Assembly: GCA_030679115.1 (NCBI GenBank)
Contig: JAUXTS010000047.1
Span: 1-48,674 of the forward strand
Reading direction: 5' to 3'
Origin: an archaeon
Lineage (GTDB): Archaea > Nanobdellota > Nanobdellia > Pacearchaeales > GW2011-AR1
Length of the DNA stretch: 48,674 nt
Shown here: in pieces, positions 9,783 to 18,927 of the stretch
Position numbering within the stretch: position 1 is the stretch's first letter
How the letters are laid out: each line of letters begins with the position of its first letter
Translations under genes and position numbers: made by a program
The notes under the pieces: generated by a model
What the model was told of the DNA's origin: nothing
The model's database searches: none
Seen by the model: only the letters and a program-made list of their open reading frames with translations

Positions 9783-11972
9783 CTACTGATTCTCCGCAAG
9801 TCCTTTTCTCTGCCTGATTGTTCTTACAACATTTGGCTGCAAATCATTAGGTATTTTCTGGAAATTCTGATCCATCAAAGAAGAAATTCCTCTGCCTTCT
9901 GTCGCACTTCTCAAATCGTTGCTCCATCCAATCATTTCAGCAACTGGAATCTTTGCTTTAATCATCGTATCATTTCCTTCCTGCTGAACATCAATTAAAA
10001 CTCCTCTTTTGCTTCCAACTAATTGTGTTACAGTTCCCATAAATTCAATTGGAGCTTCAATCAAATGAGTTTGTATCGGCTCAAGCATTACTGCTCCAGC
10101 TTTTTTCATAGCTTCATACATTCCAAGTCTTAAAGCAGGATAAATTTGAGCAGGCCCCCTGTGCATGTGGTCAACGTGCAATTTTGCATCAAGTAATATT
10201 AATTTAGTTTTCATCATTGGCTCTTTGGATAAAGGTCCGCCATCGATAACCATTCTCCATCCTTCAAGTATGGATTCTATTGCTTCAGGAAGCAGAACTA
10301 GTCCTCTCGTTCTGTCTTCAAAAACATTTCCTTTGTAAATTTCCAAATATTGTCTTGCTTCATCATTTGAAAGCCCCAATTCATTAAGTTTCTTCCATAT
10401 ATCTTCAGCTTTTTTCTTTAATCTTAATTCAGGAAGCTCTCCTCTTTCAATTGCATTATAAACTTCATCTTCCAATGGTTCAATAGAAAAGAAGAATATG
10501 TTGTGTCCATTAGGAGTTCTTATTTCAGTTTTTCCGCTTTCTTTTGAAACACTTTCCCTATAAACTACAATAGGATTACCCATCTTTACTTCCAATCCCT
10601 TTTCAGTCTTGATTCTTCCTTCAATAATTTCCAAATGCAGTTCTCCCATTCCAGACATTAAATTTTCTCCAGTTTCTTCATTAATTTCAATCTTGATGCT
10701 TGGATCTTCTTTACCAACTTTTCTCAAAACTTCAATAAGTTTTGGCAAATCTGCAGATTTTGTAACTTCAATAGATTTTGTAATAACTGGCTGGAATATA
10801 TGTTTTATTTCTTCAAAGGAGGTTTGGGGGTTTTCAGTAATTGTATCTCCAACATCTACATTCAATCCTGAAATTGCAAGAACATTTCCGCACGGAACGC
10901 TATTTAATTGTTCTGGTTTTATGCCATTATAAACTAAAACCTGCTGAACTCTGTATTTCTTTTTTGCGTTGTTTGCATAAACTTCCATTCCATTTTCTAT
11001 TGTTCCAGAATATAATCTCCCGGCAGAAATTTCCTTTCCCGAACGCGGATCAATTACGATTCTTGTAATTACAAATCCTACTTCACCATCTTTATTGCAA
11101 TTCAATAAGTCCTTTCCGAACTGGCTGTCAGAGTCTCCTCTCCATATCTTTGGAATTCTGTATTTCTGTGCTTCTAATGGATTTGGAAGATGTTTTACAG
11201 CCATATCAAGAACAACTTCATACAAAGGAGCATTTGCCCAAACCCATTTCTTTCTTTCGGCTTCTTCCATATCATAAAGTTTATAGACATCTTTGAATGT
11301 GACATTTTTCTTTTTCATGAACGGCAATGATAATGCCCAATTCTCTCTCGCACTCCCAAAAGCAACGCTTCCATCCATAACATTAACCTTCCACTTTTCC
11401 TTGAATTCGGGCTCTGCAATCTGCATAATTAAATTATTAAAATCAGCAATTAATGTCATGAACCTTTCCTGCATCTCTTCTGGAGTTACTTTCAATTCCT
11501 TTATCAGTCTGTCAACTTTATTGATAAACAAAACTGGCTTTACTCTTTCTCTTAATGCCTGTTTCAATACAGTTTCAGTCTGCGGCATTATTCCTTCAAC
11601 TGCGCATACAAGAACGAACGTGCCGTCAATTGCCCTCATAGCTCTTGTAACGTTTCCGCCGAAGTCAACGTGTCCTGGCGTGTCAATAAGATTAATCAAA
11701 TATTCCTTGTCCTGATATGAGTGGCCCATAGATACGTTTGCAGCATCTACAGTCATCAATCTTTCCTGCTCGTCGCCATGCTGCCAAGTAGTCATTCCTT
11801 CATCAAGGCTTCCCGCAATCTTTGCTGACATTAATCCTGCAGCTGCAAGAAGATTATCTGTGAACGCCGTTTTGCCGTGATGTATGTGTGCGCTCGTCGC
11901 TACGTTTCTTATGTTTTCTCTCGTGTTCGTTAATCTTTCGATTTTTTGCAAACTTGCTTCTTTATCTACCAT
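9783..11972 (-). CDS. fusA: Translation elongation factor EF-2
   Basis: NVATSAHIHHGKTAFTDNLL, DTPGHVDFGGNVTRAMRAIDG, archaeal EF-2 C-terminus. Confidence 0.98.
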   Translation of the reverse strand: MVDKEASLQKIERLTNTRENIRNVATSAHIHHGKTAFTDNLLAAAGLMSAKIAGSLDEGMTTWQHGDEQERLMTVDAANVSMGHSYQDKEYLINLIDTPGHVDFGGNVTRAMRAIDGTFVLVCAVEGIMPQTETVLKQALRERVKPVLFINKVDRLIKELKVTPEEMQERFMTLIADFNNLIMQIAEPEFKEKWKVNVMDGSVAFGSARENWALSLPFMKKKNVTFKDVYKLYDMEEAERKKWVWANAPLYEVVLDMAVKHLPNPLEAQKYRIPKIWRGDSDSQFGKDLLNCNKDGEVGFVITRIVIDPRSGKEISAGRLYSGTIENGMEVYANNAKKKYRVQQVLVYNGIKPEQLNSVPCGNVLAISGLNVDVGDTITENPQTSFEEIKHIFQPVITKSIEVTKSADLPKLIEVLRKVGKEDPSIKIEINEETGENLMSGMGELHLEIIEGRIKTEKGLEVKMGNPIVVYRESVSKESGKTEIRTPNGHNIFFFSIEPLEDEVYNAIERGELPELRLKKKAEDIWKKLNELGLSNDEARQYLEIYKGNVFEDRTRGLVLLPEAIESILEGWRMVIDGGPLSKEPMMKTKLILLDAKLHVDHMHRGPAQIYPALRLGMYEAMKKAGAVMLEPIQTHLIEAPIEFMGTVTQLVGSKRGVLIDVQQEGNDTMIKAKIPVAEMIGWSNDLRSATEGRGISSLMDQNFQKIPNDLQPNVVRTIRQRKGLAENQ

Positions 11973-12035
11973 ATAATAAAATACTCAATCAACTTCTGTC
12001 TCTTGAGAATAAATCGTTATACAAAAATCGGTTTT

Positions 12036-12150
12036 TAAATCTTTAGCTAGTTAAAGCTAAAAGAGATAAAGATTACAATGTAATCTTTAGAACTTCCGCA
12101 TATATAATGCGGAATGGACTAAGAATTTTTATAAAAATTCTTAAGATTTA
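12036..12150 (-). promoter_or_regulatory. Four-hairpin array upstream of EF-2 (copy 1)
   Basis: H1 12042-12061, H2 12067-12089, H3 12094-12114, H4 12120-12143; outer 8-bp IR taaatctt/aagattta; adjacent TATA-like tttttaaatc. Confidence 0.85.
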
Positions 12151-12203
12151 GCTTTTCAGACAAAACAAAACTTTTTATATAGGTATTCATTGATTTATTT
12201 ATA

Positions 12204-13259
12204 ATGAAAAATAAGGAGATAGTTTTTATTTTATTAGGAATGTTATTGGTTTTAGCATTAGTCTCAGCCCAGGAGCAAACTCAGACTTATTCGGGATTTG
12301 ACAGATTTACAGACAATGCTAAAATGTTCTTTTCTTTCGGAGATAAAAAAGTAAATTTAGCATTAGATATTAGAGAGAAAGAATTGAACTCCGCGATTGT
12401 AAATACAAAAGAAGGAGATAATGAAGCTATGTCTGATAATCTTAAAAATGCATGGAAGAAACTTCAAATTATTCAGGAGAAAGTTTCCTTGAATGTCGCA
12501 GATGAAGTTATAAGCAGTTCTTCTCAGATTAGGGAGAGAATATCCAAAGAAGAGAATTTACCAAAAGATTTTAATGTTTACTCTTTAGAAGAAGAGAAAA
12601 CAGGACTTACTGCAGAATGGGTTATAGAATCTAACAGCAAAGAAGAGCAAACATCAACTGGAGAACTTCAATATAAGAATGACGAGATAGATAAAGAAAT
12701 TGATGAGATAGAAAATAAGATTGACGAGATAGAAAATAAGATTGACGAGATAGATAATGAAATTGCAGAGTGGGTTGTAGATAATGATGTTGGGGTGGGA
12801 AAAGATAATGGTTTAAATTGGGAAGTTAAAACTGAAATTGCTAAAGGTGACAATGGTTTGAAACCAGAAGTAAAAACCTATGTTGCAGGGGATGGAACTG
12901 AAAAGAATGAGCCTATTCCTAAACCTGATTTAACTAAGTTTAATCCTGCTTTATACGACCCTAATGCAAGAGCTCCGGGAGATACAATTGACGAAACTTA
13001 TGATGACGAGATTGTTAATGTGGATAAGGGAGGAGGCTATGCTGAAGGAACAACCGCAGAGGGTATCGGGGGAGAAGTAGGAACAGAGGGAATTAATGAA
13101 ATTGGTACAGCCGTAGATTCTAACGAAGGAGACGAAGAAAGTTCTCCAGATGGAGATAGTTCTCCAGATGGAGATAGTGGAATAACGGGAGAAGTTATAA
13201 ATTCTGGAGATAAAGAATCATTTTTAAGAAGAATTCTTAGAGGTATATTCGGAAAATGA
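12204..13259 (+). CDS. Secreted hypothetical protein with heptad coiled-coil repeats
   Basis: Signal peptide MKNKEIVFILLGMLLVLALVSA; DEIDKEI-DEIENKI-DEIENKI-DEIDNEI. Confidence 0.7.
   Translation: MKNKEIVFILLGMLLVLALVSAQEQTQTYSGFDRFTDNAKMFFSFGDKKVNLALDIREKELNSAIVNTKEGDNEAMSDNLKNAWKKLQIIQEKVSLNVADEVISSSSQIRERISKEENLPKDFNVYSLEEEKTGLTAEWVIESNSKEEQTSTGELQYKNDEIDKEIDEIENKIDEIENKIDEIDNEIAEWVVDNDVGVGKDNGLNWEVKTEIAKGDNGLKPEVKTYVAGDGTEKNEPIPKPDLTKFNPALYDPNARAPGDTIDETYDDEIVNVDKGGGYAEGTTAEGIGGEVGTEGINEIGTAVDSNEGDEESSPDGDSSPDGDSGITGEVINSGDKESFLRRILRGIFGK
12681..12764 (+). repeat. Four 21-bp in-frame tandem repeats (coiled-coil heptads)
   Basis: gacgagatagataaagaaatt / gatgagatagaaaataagatt / gacgagatagaaaataagatt / gacgagatagataatgaaatt. 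Confidence 0.9.
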
Positions 13260-13942
13260 AAAAACCAGAAACAGAACATATAAAAGAAATTGGCGTTTGG
13301 AATGTAATTTGTTGGATATCTATAGGTTTAGCAGTATTATTTTCTATTTTTTCCACAGTTGTAACAATTAAAGCAGGACAGATATTTGTAGGGCTCCTTT
13401 TTTTAATCCCTGGAATTTTTGCAGCTATTCCAAAAAAATATCTTAGAATTAGCAGACCCTTAAAAGTAATTATATTTATTTTTGTTTATTTCATCCTTAT
13501 AATAATTAGCGGGATGAATGCCCCGAAACTGGAACAGAAATATGAATATTATAATTTAGGGGATTCATTTAATTTAACTTATGGAGAAGAAGTCTTCTCA
13601 ATGAAAATAAACGATATCAATAAAGAGACCAAAGTAATGATTAATGACGGACAAAATATCACTACTTCAGGATTTTATCTTATTGTAAATGGGGGAATAA
13701 CAAATTTAGGGAAAATTACATATCACAATACAAATCTATTCAATATAAAATTCATTTCAGAATTAAAAGATAACCAAGATAATATATATACTATTTTTGG
13801 AACAAATACTAGAGTTGATGGTTTTCAGCCAAATCTGGAAAAACAATTTTATGATATTTTTGAAATATCAAAACAAGCTTCAGGATTAAAGTTTCTTATC
13901 AAAGACAAAACAGAAGTCATTAAGGTTGTAAGTTTAGAATGA
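13256..13942 (+). CDS. Membrane-anchored hypothetical with DUF4352-like extracellular domain
   Basis: Several TM segments then beta-rich domain; 4-nt overlap with both neighbours. Confidence 0.6.
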   Translation: MKKPETEHIKEIGVWNVICWISIGLAVLFSIFSTVVTIKAGQIFVGLLFLIPGIFAAIPKKYLRISRPLKVIIFIFVYFILIIISGMNAPKLEQKYEYYNLGDSFNLTYGEEVFSMKINDINKETKVMINDGQNITTSGFYLIVNGGITNLGKITYHNTNLFNIKFISELKDNQDNIYTIFGTNTRVDGFQPNLEKQFYDIFEISKQASGLKFLIKDKTEVIKVVSLE

Positions 13943-14907
13943 AAAAAGGTTTAATTGTTATAGGAATTGTAATACTGATATTGGGGATTGGAGGATATTA
14001 TTTTATGAATGAAGAAAAAGATTCTAATGAACTTCAAAAGGATAATAATATTGATATAAAAATTTCTTGCCCAGATTATGATAATAATCAAACCGAATGT
14101 TCATTGCATTTAGAATGTGAATGGATTTCAGAAGAAAACATTTGCAATTCACTTAGTGGAGATGAAGGGGAAGAAAAAATTAATTCTGGATTAGAAGCAA
14201 TTGAAATTCAAAATACTCCTTCAAATGAATTATGTAGAAAAATTCCTTTATCAAGCCAGTTTCCTTATGGCGAAAGATATCTATGTTTAGCTATAGTAAA
14301 TCATAATGAAAGATTTTGTGAAGGAGTAGAAGAAGAAAACGAAAATAACATGTGTTTAGCATATGCAAAAAAAGATTCTTCTTATTGCAAACAAATCCAA
14401 GAAGATTCAGCTAAACATGTATGTTATTATCAACTTGCCGTATCAAGTAAAAATGCCTCTTTCTGTAGCGAAATTGATTATTCTCAGAATGAGAAAGAGC
14501 AGTGTTATTTTAATTTCATGAGCAATTTATATCAATGGGGCAAATCTAATGAAATAAAGACAGAATATTGCAATCAATTAGATACTCCAGATAAAAATAC
14601 TTGCCTCGCATTAAAAGCAAAAGATATTTCTCTTTGTGGGGATAATCTTAATTGTTTAACTTTTTTCACTCAAGATTTATCTTTCTGTGAAAAATTTTCA
14701 GAAAAAACTACTTGTATAAAAGATAGAGCAAAAACAGGCAAAAATGTATCTATCTGTGAATTATTATCTCAACCAGACAGAGATATCTGTATTGGGGCTT
14801 ATTGCACACATACAGAACTCAATGTGAACATATGCGATACAATAACGGGCATAAAAGAAAGACAAGAAAGGTATATCGAGTTAGCAATGAATTTAGCTAA
14901 TTGGTAA
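13939..14907 (+). CDS. Anchored Cys-rich repeat protein
   Basis: N-terminal TM then recurring C..I...C modules (FCEGV..MCLAYA, YCKQI..VCYYQLA, FCSEI..QCYFNF). Confidence 0.65.
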   Translation: MKKGLIVIGIVILILGIGGYYFMNEEKDSNELQKDNNIDIKISCPDYDNNQTECSLHLECEWISEENICNSLSGDEGEEKINSGLEAIEIQNTPSNELCRKIPLSSQFPYGERYLCLAIVNHNERFCEGVEEENENNMCLAYAKKDSSYCKQIQEDSAKHVCYYQLAVSSKNASFCSEIDYSQNEKEQCYFNFMSNLYQWGKSNEIKTEYCNQLDTPDKNTCLALKAKDISLCGDNLNCLTFFTQDLSFCEKFSEKTTCIKDRAKTGKNVSICELLSQPDRDICIGAYCTHTELNVNICDTITGIKERQERYIELAMNLANW

Positions 14908-15097
14908 ATTTTGCAATTCTTTCTTCAAAAATTTCTACAAAGGAATTTTTAGCATATTCAAATTTAAAATCCTTCGCTTCAACGCCATAATCTGGAGTTC
15001 TATATCTCGGAAGATACTCATCTCTCTGTCTTTTTGCGTTATTGTTAAGCCCATTTAATCTTTTTATTTTCATTTTATATTGCTTCCACAGGCGCAA
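14897..15097 (-). CDS. Hypothetical protein
   Basis: ORF track; overlaps its neighbour 15070.. Confidence 0.4.
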   Translation of the reverse strand: MRLWKQYKMKIKRLNGLNNNAKRQRDEYLPRYRTPDYGVEAKDFKFEYAKNSFVEIFEERIAKFTN

Positions 15098-15597
15098 TTA
15101 TCTTGATAATGCATTGTTTTTCTTTTACCTTCATATTCAAATAATATCTCAAATTTTTTTCTTCTTGATTTTTCAGCATCTTTATTCACACCAAGGTTTA
15201 TCATATATTGATTAAATATTTCCAATGGGACGCCATAATGTTCAGCCATTGCTACATCATTTCCTCTGAATACTTTAAGCATAGTTTCAGCGGCATATCT
15301 AACATCTTCTCTTCTTGATTTATTGTGAAAAAATATCCTCAAAATTCCGTCTGCGTTGCCATGTTTTTTTGCACCGCCCCTAAAAACTTCAGAATTTTCA
15401 CTTATATCATCAAGTACAAGTCCAAGTAATTTTCTTTTTATTTTTATGCTTGCTCTGGGATCGTTCATAACTTCCTCTATTTCTTTCAGCAATTTGCAAT
15501 ATTTATCATCATTTTCTTCCATGAACACTCTTAAATTTGCGGTTTTATAAATCTTTCTAAATGTAACTACTAAAAAGAGACTATACAATAGAAACAT
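15070..15597 (-). CDS. Hypothetical protein (likely start at MEENDDKYCK, inside the listed ORF)
   Basis: ORF track; no convincing family. Confidence 0.5.
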   Translation of the reverse strand: MFLLYSLFLVVTFRKIYKTANLRVFMEENDDKYCKLLKEIEEVMNDPRASIKIKRKLLGLVLDDISENSEVFRGGAKKHGNADGILRIFFHNKSRREDVRYAAETMLKVFRGNDVAMAEHYGVPLEIFNQYMINLGVNKDAEKSRRKKFEILFEYEGKRKTMHYQDNCACGSNIK

Positions 15598-15613
15598 TTA
15601 AATAATCTATTTC

Positions 15614-16176
15614 ATGAAGATAACTATGGAAAAAACATCTATTCAAAGACAAATTGAGAAAGCCGTAACTTCTGGAAGAGGCTATGATAGAAGAAACACA
15701 GCAAGAATTCCTTTTAATTTAGAAGATAGCGAAATTGGAGTTCAAACCGCATTAGCAAATATGGATGTATGTGACTGGAAGATGGATATGCACGAAACTA
15801 TAGAATTTGGTTCAAGACTAAATGCTTTACTGGGAAAATTTAAACGTGCAGCAATTCCATTAGAAGTTATAACTGATGCTAATGGATTTAGAGTTGCAAT
15901 GATGTCCGTTCATAATTATGAAGAAGAATTCAATCCAGTTATAACACAAGATAAATTACCTCCTGAATATATTATAAGGGATTATTCTTTAAGGGGTTCT
16001 TCTTTAAGGGGTTCTTCTTTAAGGAATACTCCTACTTATCAAATCCAAGACATTTTACAATTCCAAGTTCTTTAAAGATAATCCCAGATAATTTAGAAAT
16101 AATCCTAAGTTCTCCTGAAGAATTAATTAAAGAAGGTTCTTGGTTCTTTAAAACAAGACATTATTCTAAAAGATAA
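15614..16176 (+). pseudogene. Hypothetical gene with apparent -1 frame disruption near 16021-16025
   Basis: ORF to 16075, then a protein-like alternative frame continues to a stop at 16174-16176 (EYSYLSNPRHFTIPSSLKIIPDNLEIILSSPEELIKEGSWFFKTRHYSKR). Confidence 0.55.
15985..16024 (+). repeat. 15-bp tandem repeat, 2.7 copies (ttctttaaggggttc)
   Basis: Direct reading; encodes SLRGS repeats. Confidence 0.9.
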
Positions 16177-16229
16177 ATAAAATTTTAGGTAATTATATAA
16201 GTTAAAATTAATTTAAGAAGATAACAGAA

Positions 16230-16421
16230 TTATCTAACTAAATAACTTACTGCACTACAAGTTCCCAAAATTAAACCAACATTATAAGCAGTCACAAAAA
16301 ACATATACAGTGCATTCCTAGTGCATAAGCTTTCAAATTCCATATCAGTTATGTCCCCATTTCTGGACTTTAAGCTAAATTCTTCCCTCTCTTTTTTAGC
16401 CTTCTCATCTACGTTAAACAT
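16230..16421 (-). CDS. Small hypothetical membrane protein
   Basis: ORF track; C-terminal hydrophobic segment. Confidence 0.4.
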   Translation of the reverse strand: MFNVDEKAKKEREEFSLKSRNGDITDMEFESLCTRNALYMFFVTAYNVGLILGTCSAVSYLVR

Positions 16422-16519
16422 TCCTGCAACAGGGAACTAAATCGCTTAATTCCTTTCTCATATTGTTATTTTTATTAATCAAGATATTTAAGCATTTATA
16501 TTATTCAGGATTATCAATT

Positions 16520-16885
16520 TTATTCTTGATGAAATTCTGGAATTTCGGTAATATCTAATCTTATTCTTTTAGAATTACAACTATAAAACTCTCCCCAAAC
16601 CTTTTCTTTCAAATAATCTAAAATATCTCCTAAGGGGGCATGTCCGACATTACATTCTTTATAATTTCGTAATCTTTTTACAAGTCCAGTTTCTTTCCAA
16701 AATTCTACACTATCTGGTAATTTTTCTGTTCTATTTTTCAATGCTTGATATTCTTTAATCATATCAATAGGAAGTTGTAAAAGAATATATGCAGCGTCAG
16801 AAACTGCGTCATTAATCGGAATAAAATCTGTATCTTCAACTTCAATTTGTTCAAAATATTTTTCAACTAATTCAGAAATTTCCAT
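16520..16885 (-). CDS. Hypothetical protein (start trimmed to MEISELVEKYF)
   Basis: The upstream part of the track ORF overlaps S7. Confidence 0.55.
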   Translation of the reverse strand: MEISELVEKYFEQIEVEDTDFIPINDAVSDAAYILLQLPIDMIKEYQALKNRTEKLPDSVEFWKETGLVKRLRNYKECNVGHAPLGDILDYLKEKVWGEFYSCNSKRIRLDITEIPEFHQE

Positions 16886-16940
16886 AACAAAAAAGATTAT
16901 AAGATAGTTTAAAAATTCTACTTTATATGATTCTGCAAAA

Positions 16941-17552
16941 TTATCTGGCAGAATCTGCCTGTTTCTCGCCCTCATTCTTTTTAACCATTGCATAGCTGTC
17001 CATGCTTCCGTTTGATGCGAGAATTATTTCATTGGCGAGAGTATCAGCCATTTTCTTTTTCTTTCCAAAAGCTTTTGCATAAGCTCCCTGAACAAACCAC
17101 CTCAATGCAAGATTTATTCTTCTCATTGGACTACAGTCAACTGCCTGTGGATATCTTGAACCCGCATGCTCAATAACGGTAATTTCATCTCTTGGACTTC
17201 CATTCTCTATAGCTGTAATTAAAACCTGAACTGGATTTTTCTTTGTTCTTTCTTCAATAATTTTTAAAGATTCAAGCACAGTCCCCATATTCTTGGTGAA
17301 CTTTCCAGAACTCCACGATGTAATTATCTTATGCTTCTTTCCCATATGTCCAGGAACTCCAACATGATTTGCCAATCTTTCAACGACATTAACTTTAACA
17401 ATTGAAAACTTTCCTTTTATTCTTCCGTGAGACTTCAAAAGTAATCTTGGAGTAAGATTAATATAAGGTTTCAAAGCAGGGTCTTTTATTTCTATTTCAG
17501 ATAAACTATATAAATCAAATATCTTGAATTTTTCTTCTTGTTTTTGTTCCAT
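16941..17552 (-). CDS. rps7: 30S ribosomal protein S7
   Basis: GSRYPQAVDCSPMRRINLALRWFVQGAYAKAFGKKKKMADTLANEI. Confidence 0.96.
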   Translation of the reverse strand: MEQKQEEKFKIFDLYSLSEIEIKDPALKPYINLTPRLLLKSHGRIKGKFSIVKVNVVERLANHVGVPGHMGKKHKIITSWSSGKFTKNMGTVLESLKIIEERTKKNPVQVLITAIENGSPRDEITVIEHAGSRYPQAVDCSPMRRINLALRWFVQGAYAKAFGKKKKMADTLANEIILASNGSMDSYAMVKKNEGEKQADSAR

Positions 17553-17553
17553 T

Positions 17554-17865
17554 TTAGTTATCCTCTCCTCTTTCAAGTTGATAATTATGCGTTTGCAATA
17601 CCACGTTCAATCTTTCAGCTTCGGAATGTTCAGAACCATCCCATGTTGGTTGTAATCTACAATGATATCCCTCATTATTTTTTTTCGCAACTAAAAATAC
17701 ACTGCTCTTTCCTGCTCTGTGAAATACATCATAAACTCTGACAATTCTATTTCCTTCTTCATCTTCATGTCCAATATCAAATTCTGCGCTTCCTTCTTCT
17801 CCTCCAAGTATATCTGTAAGTCTGTCAATCTGTTCTTTTGTTGCATAAAATTTTACTTCTTTCAT
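17554..17865 (-). CDS. Hypothetical protein inserted between S12 and S7
   Basis: ORF within a tight same-strand cluster. Confidence 0.6.
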   Translation of the reverse strand: MKEVKFYATKEQIDRLTDILGGEEGSAEFDIGHEDEEGNRIVRVYDVFHRAGKSSVFLVAKKNNEGYHCRLQPTWDGSEHSEAERLNVVLQTHNYQLERGEDN

Positions 17866-17923
17866 ATTAATTATGTGAAGGAATACCTCTTATTCCGAAC
17901 ATTTGAAAAAACAAGTTTTTTCA

Positions 17924-18346
17924 TTATCTTCTACCCTTCTCTATCTTGCCCTTCCACAAAAGTCTAAGTGGCTGGTCATTCACTTTAATTACTTGGAATC
18001 TGATTCCGGGAATATCTCCCTTTTGTCTTCCGCTTCTTCCGCCGATTCGCTCAATTATAACTTCATCGTGTTCATCTACAAATTTCTGTGCAAGATTTCC
18101 TGGAATGAATGCTCCGACAGAAATTCCATTTTTAATCAATTGAACTTTACAGCACTTTCTCATTGCAGAGTTTGGCTGTCTCGCTTCTTTTTGCATTTTG
18201 CTAATGACTATTCCTTTTGCCTGTGCACATCCTTTAAGAGGGTCTACTTTCTTCCAAATTCCAAGTGTTCTTTTCTTGAAAGCCTTCTGGCTCCATCTAT
18301 ATTTTTTCCTAGATTTCAAAAATTTTCTCGCATTCATTAAACCCAT
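17924..18346 (-). CDS. rps12: 30S ribosomal protein S12
   Basis: QPNSAMRKCCKVQLIKNG, GRSGRQKGDIPGIRFQVIKVND. Confidence 0.97.
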   Translation of the reverse strand: MGLMNARKFLKSRKKYRWSQKAFKKRTLGIWKKVDPLKGCAQAKGIVISKMQKEARQPNSAMRKCCKVQLIKNGISVGAFIPGNLAQKFVDEHDEVIIERIGGRSGRQKGDIPGIRFQVIKVNDQPLRLLWKGKIEKGRR

Positions 18347-18364
18347 ATTCTATCCTGATTATTT

Positions 18365-18475
18365 TGCTTTAAAAACCTTTAGCTCGTAAGAGCTAGAGGA
18401 ATAAAGATTATTTTGTAATCTTTAGAACTTCCGTATACGTTTATACGGAACGTATCAGAGATTAAAATCTCTGAG
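18365..18475 (-). promoter_or_regulatory. Four-hairpin array upstream of S12 (copy 2)
   Basis: H1 18376-18399 (10 bp with one G-U, GTAA loop), H2 18402-18424, H3 18429-18450, H4 18455-18474; TATA-like ctttaaaaa about 26 nt before the S12 ATG. Confidence 0.88.
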
Positions 18476-18491
18476 CCTTATTAATACCATT

Positions 18492-18908
18492 TTATACAAT
18501 TTTTAATTCAATCCCGAAAGTATCTTTTACAATCTGGCTCAATTCTTCAAGTCTTTTCTTATTTCTTCCAAACAAAGATGCTTTTACTTGAGTGCTTCCA
18601 GATGTTATGACTGCTCCCTCTGGTGTAACCTCAAGAGATTTGAATCTTATTGGGGCAACAATATCATCTACAAATCTTTGTATATCTCCCAATCCCTCTG
18701 CTTCGCTTATTATTCTTATTTTCTTGCCGAGTTTTTCCTGTAATTCTCTTATATGCAATGCATTTGGTCCAATCGCTCGTGAAACCATGCTTCTTGGAAC
18801 TGCAAAAATAATTGCATTATTATAAATAAAACATTTGCTTGTTCTGACTCTTGAAGCCTTGTCTAATAGATTGATATACCTTATTGTTTGCATATTGATA
18901 GTTGACAT
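18492..18908 (-). CDS. nusA: NusA-like KH-domain transcription factor
   Basis: GPNALHIRELQEKLGKKIRII; position between rpoA and rps12. Confidence 0.9.
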   Translation of the reverse strand: MSTINMQTIRYINLLDKASRVRTSKCFIYNNAIIFAVPRSMVSRAIGPNALHIRELQEKLGKKIRIISEAEGLGDIQRFVDDIVAPIRFKSLEVTPEGAVITSGSTQVKASLFGRNKKRLEELSQIVKDTFGIELKIV

Positions 18909-18927
18909 GTTCTATTGGTGAATGCGA

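Noticed and set aside
12036-12150. Four-hairpin arrays as ordinary intrinsic terminators
   Set aside because: The EF-2 copy lies between divergent genes, so no upstream transcript on the minus strand needs terminating there; four ordered hairpins with shared spacers exceed a simple terminator.
15985-16024. 15-bp repeats as a CRISPR array
   Set aside because: Direct tandem repeats with no spacers, inside an ORF; no cas genes seen.
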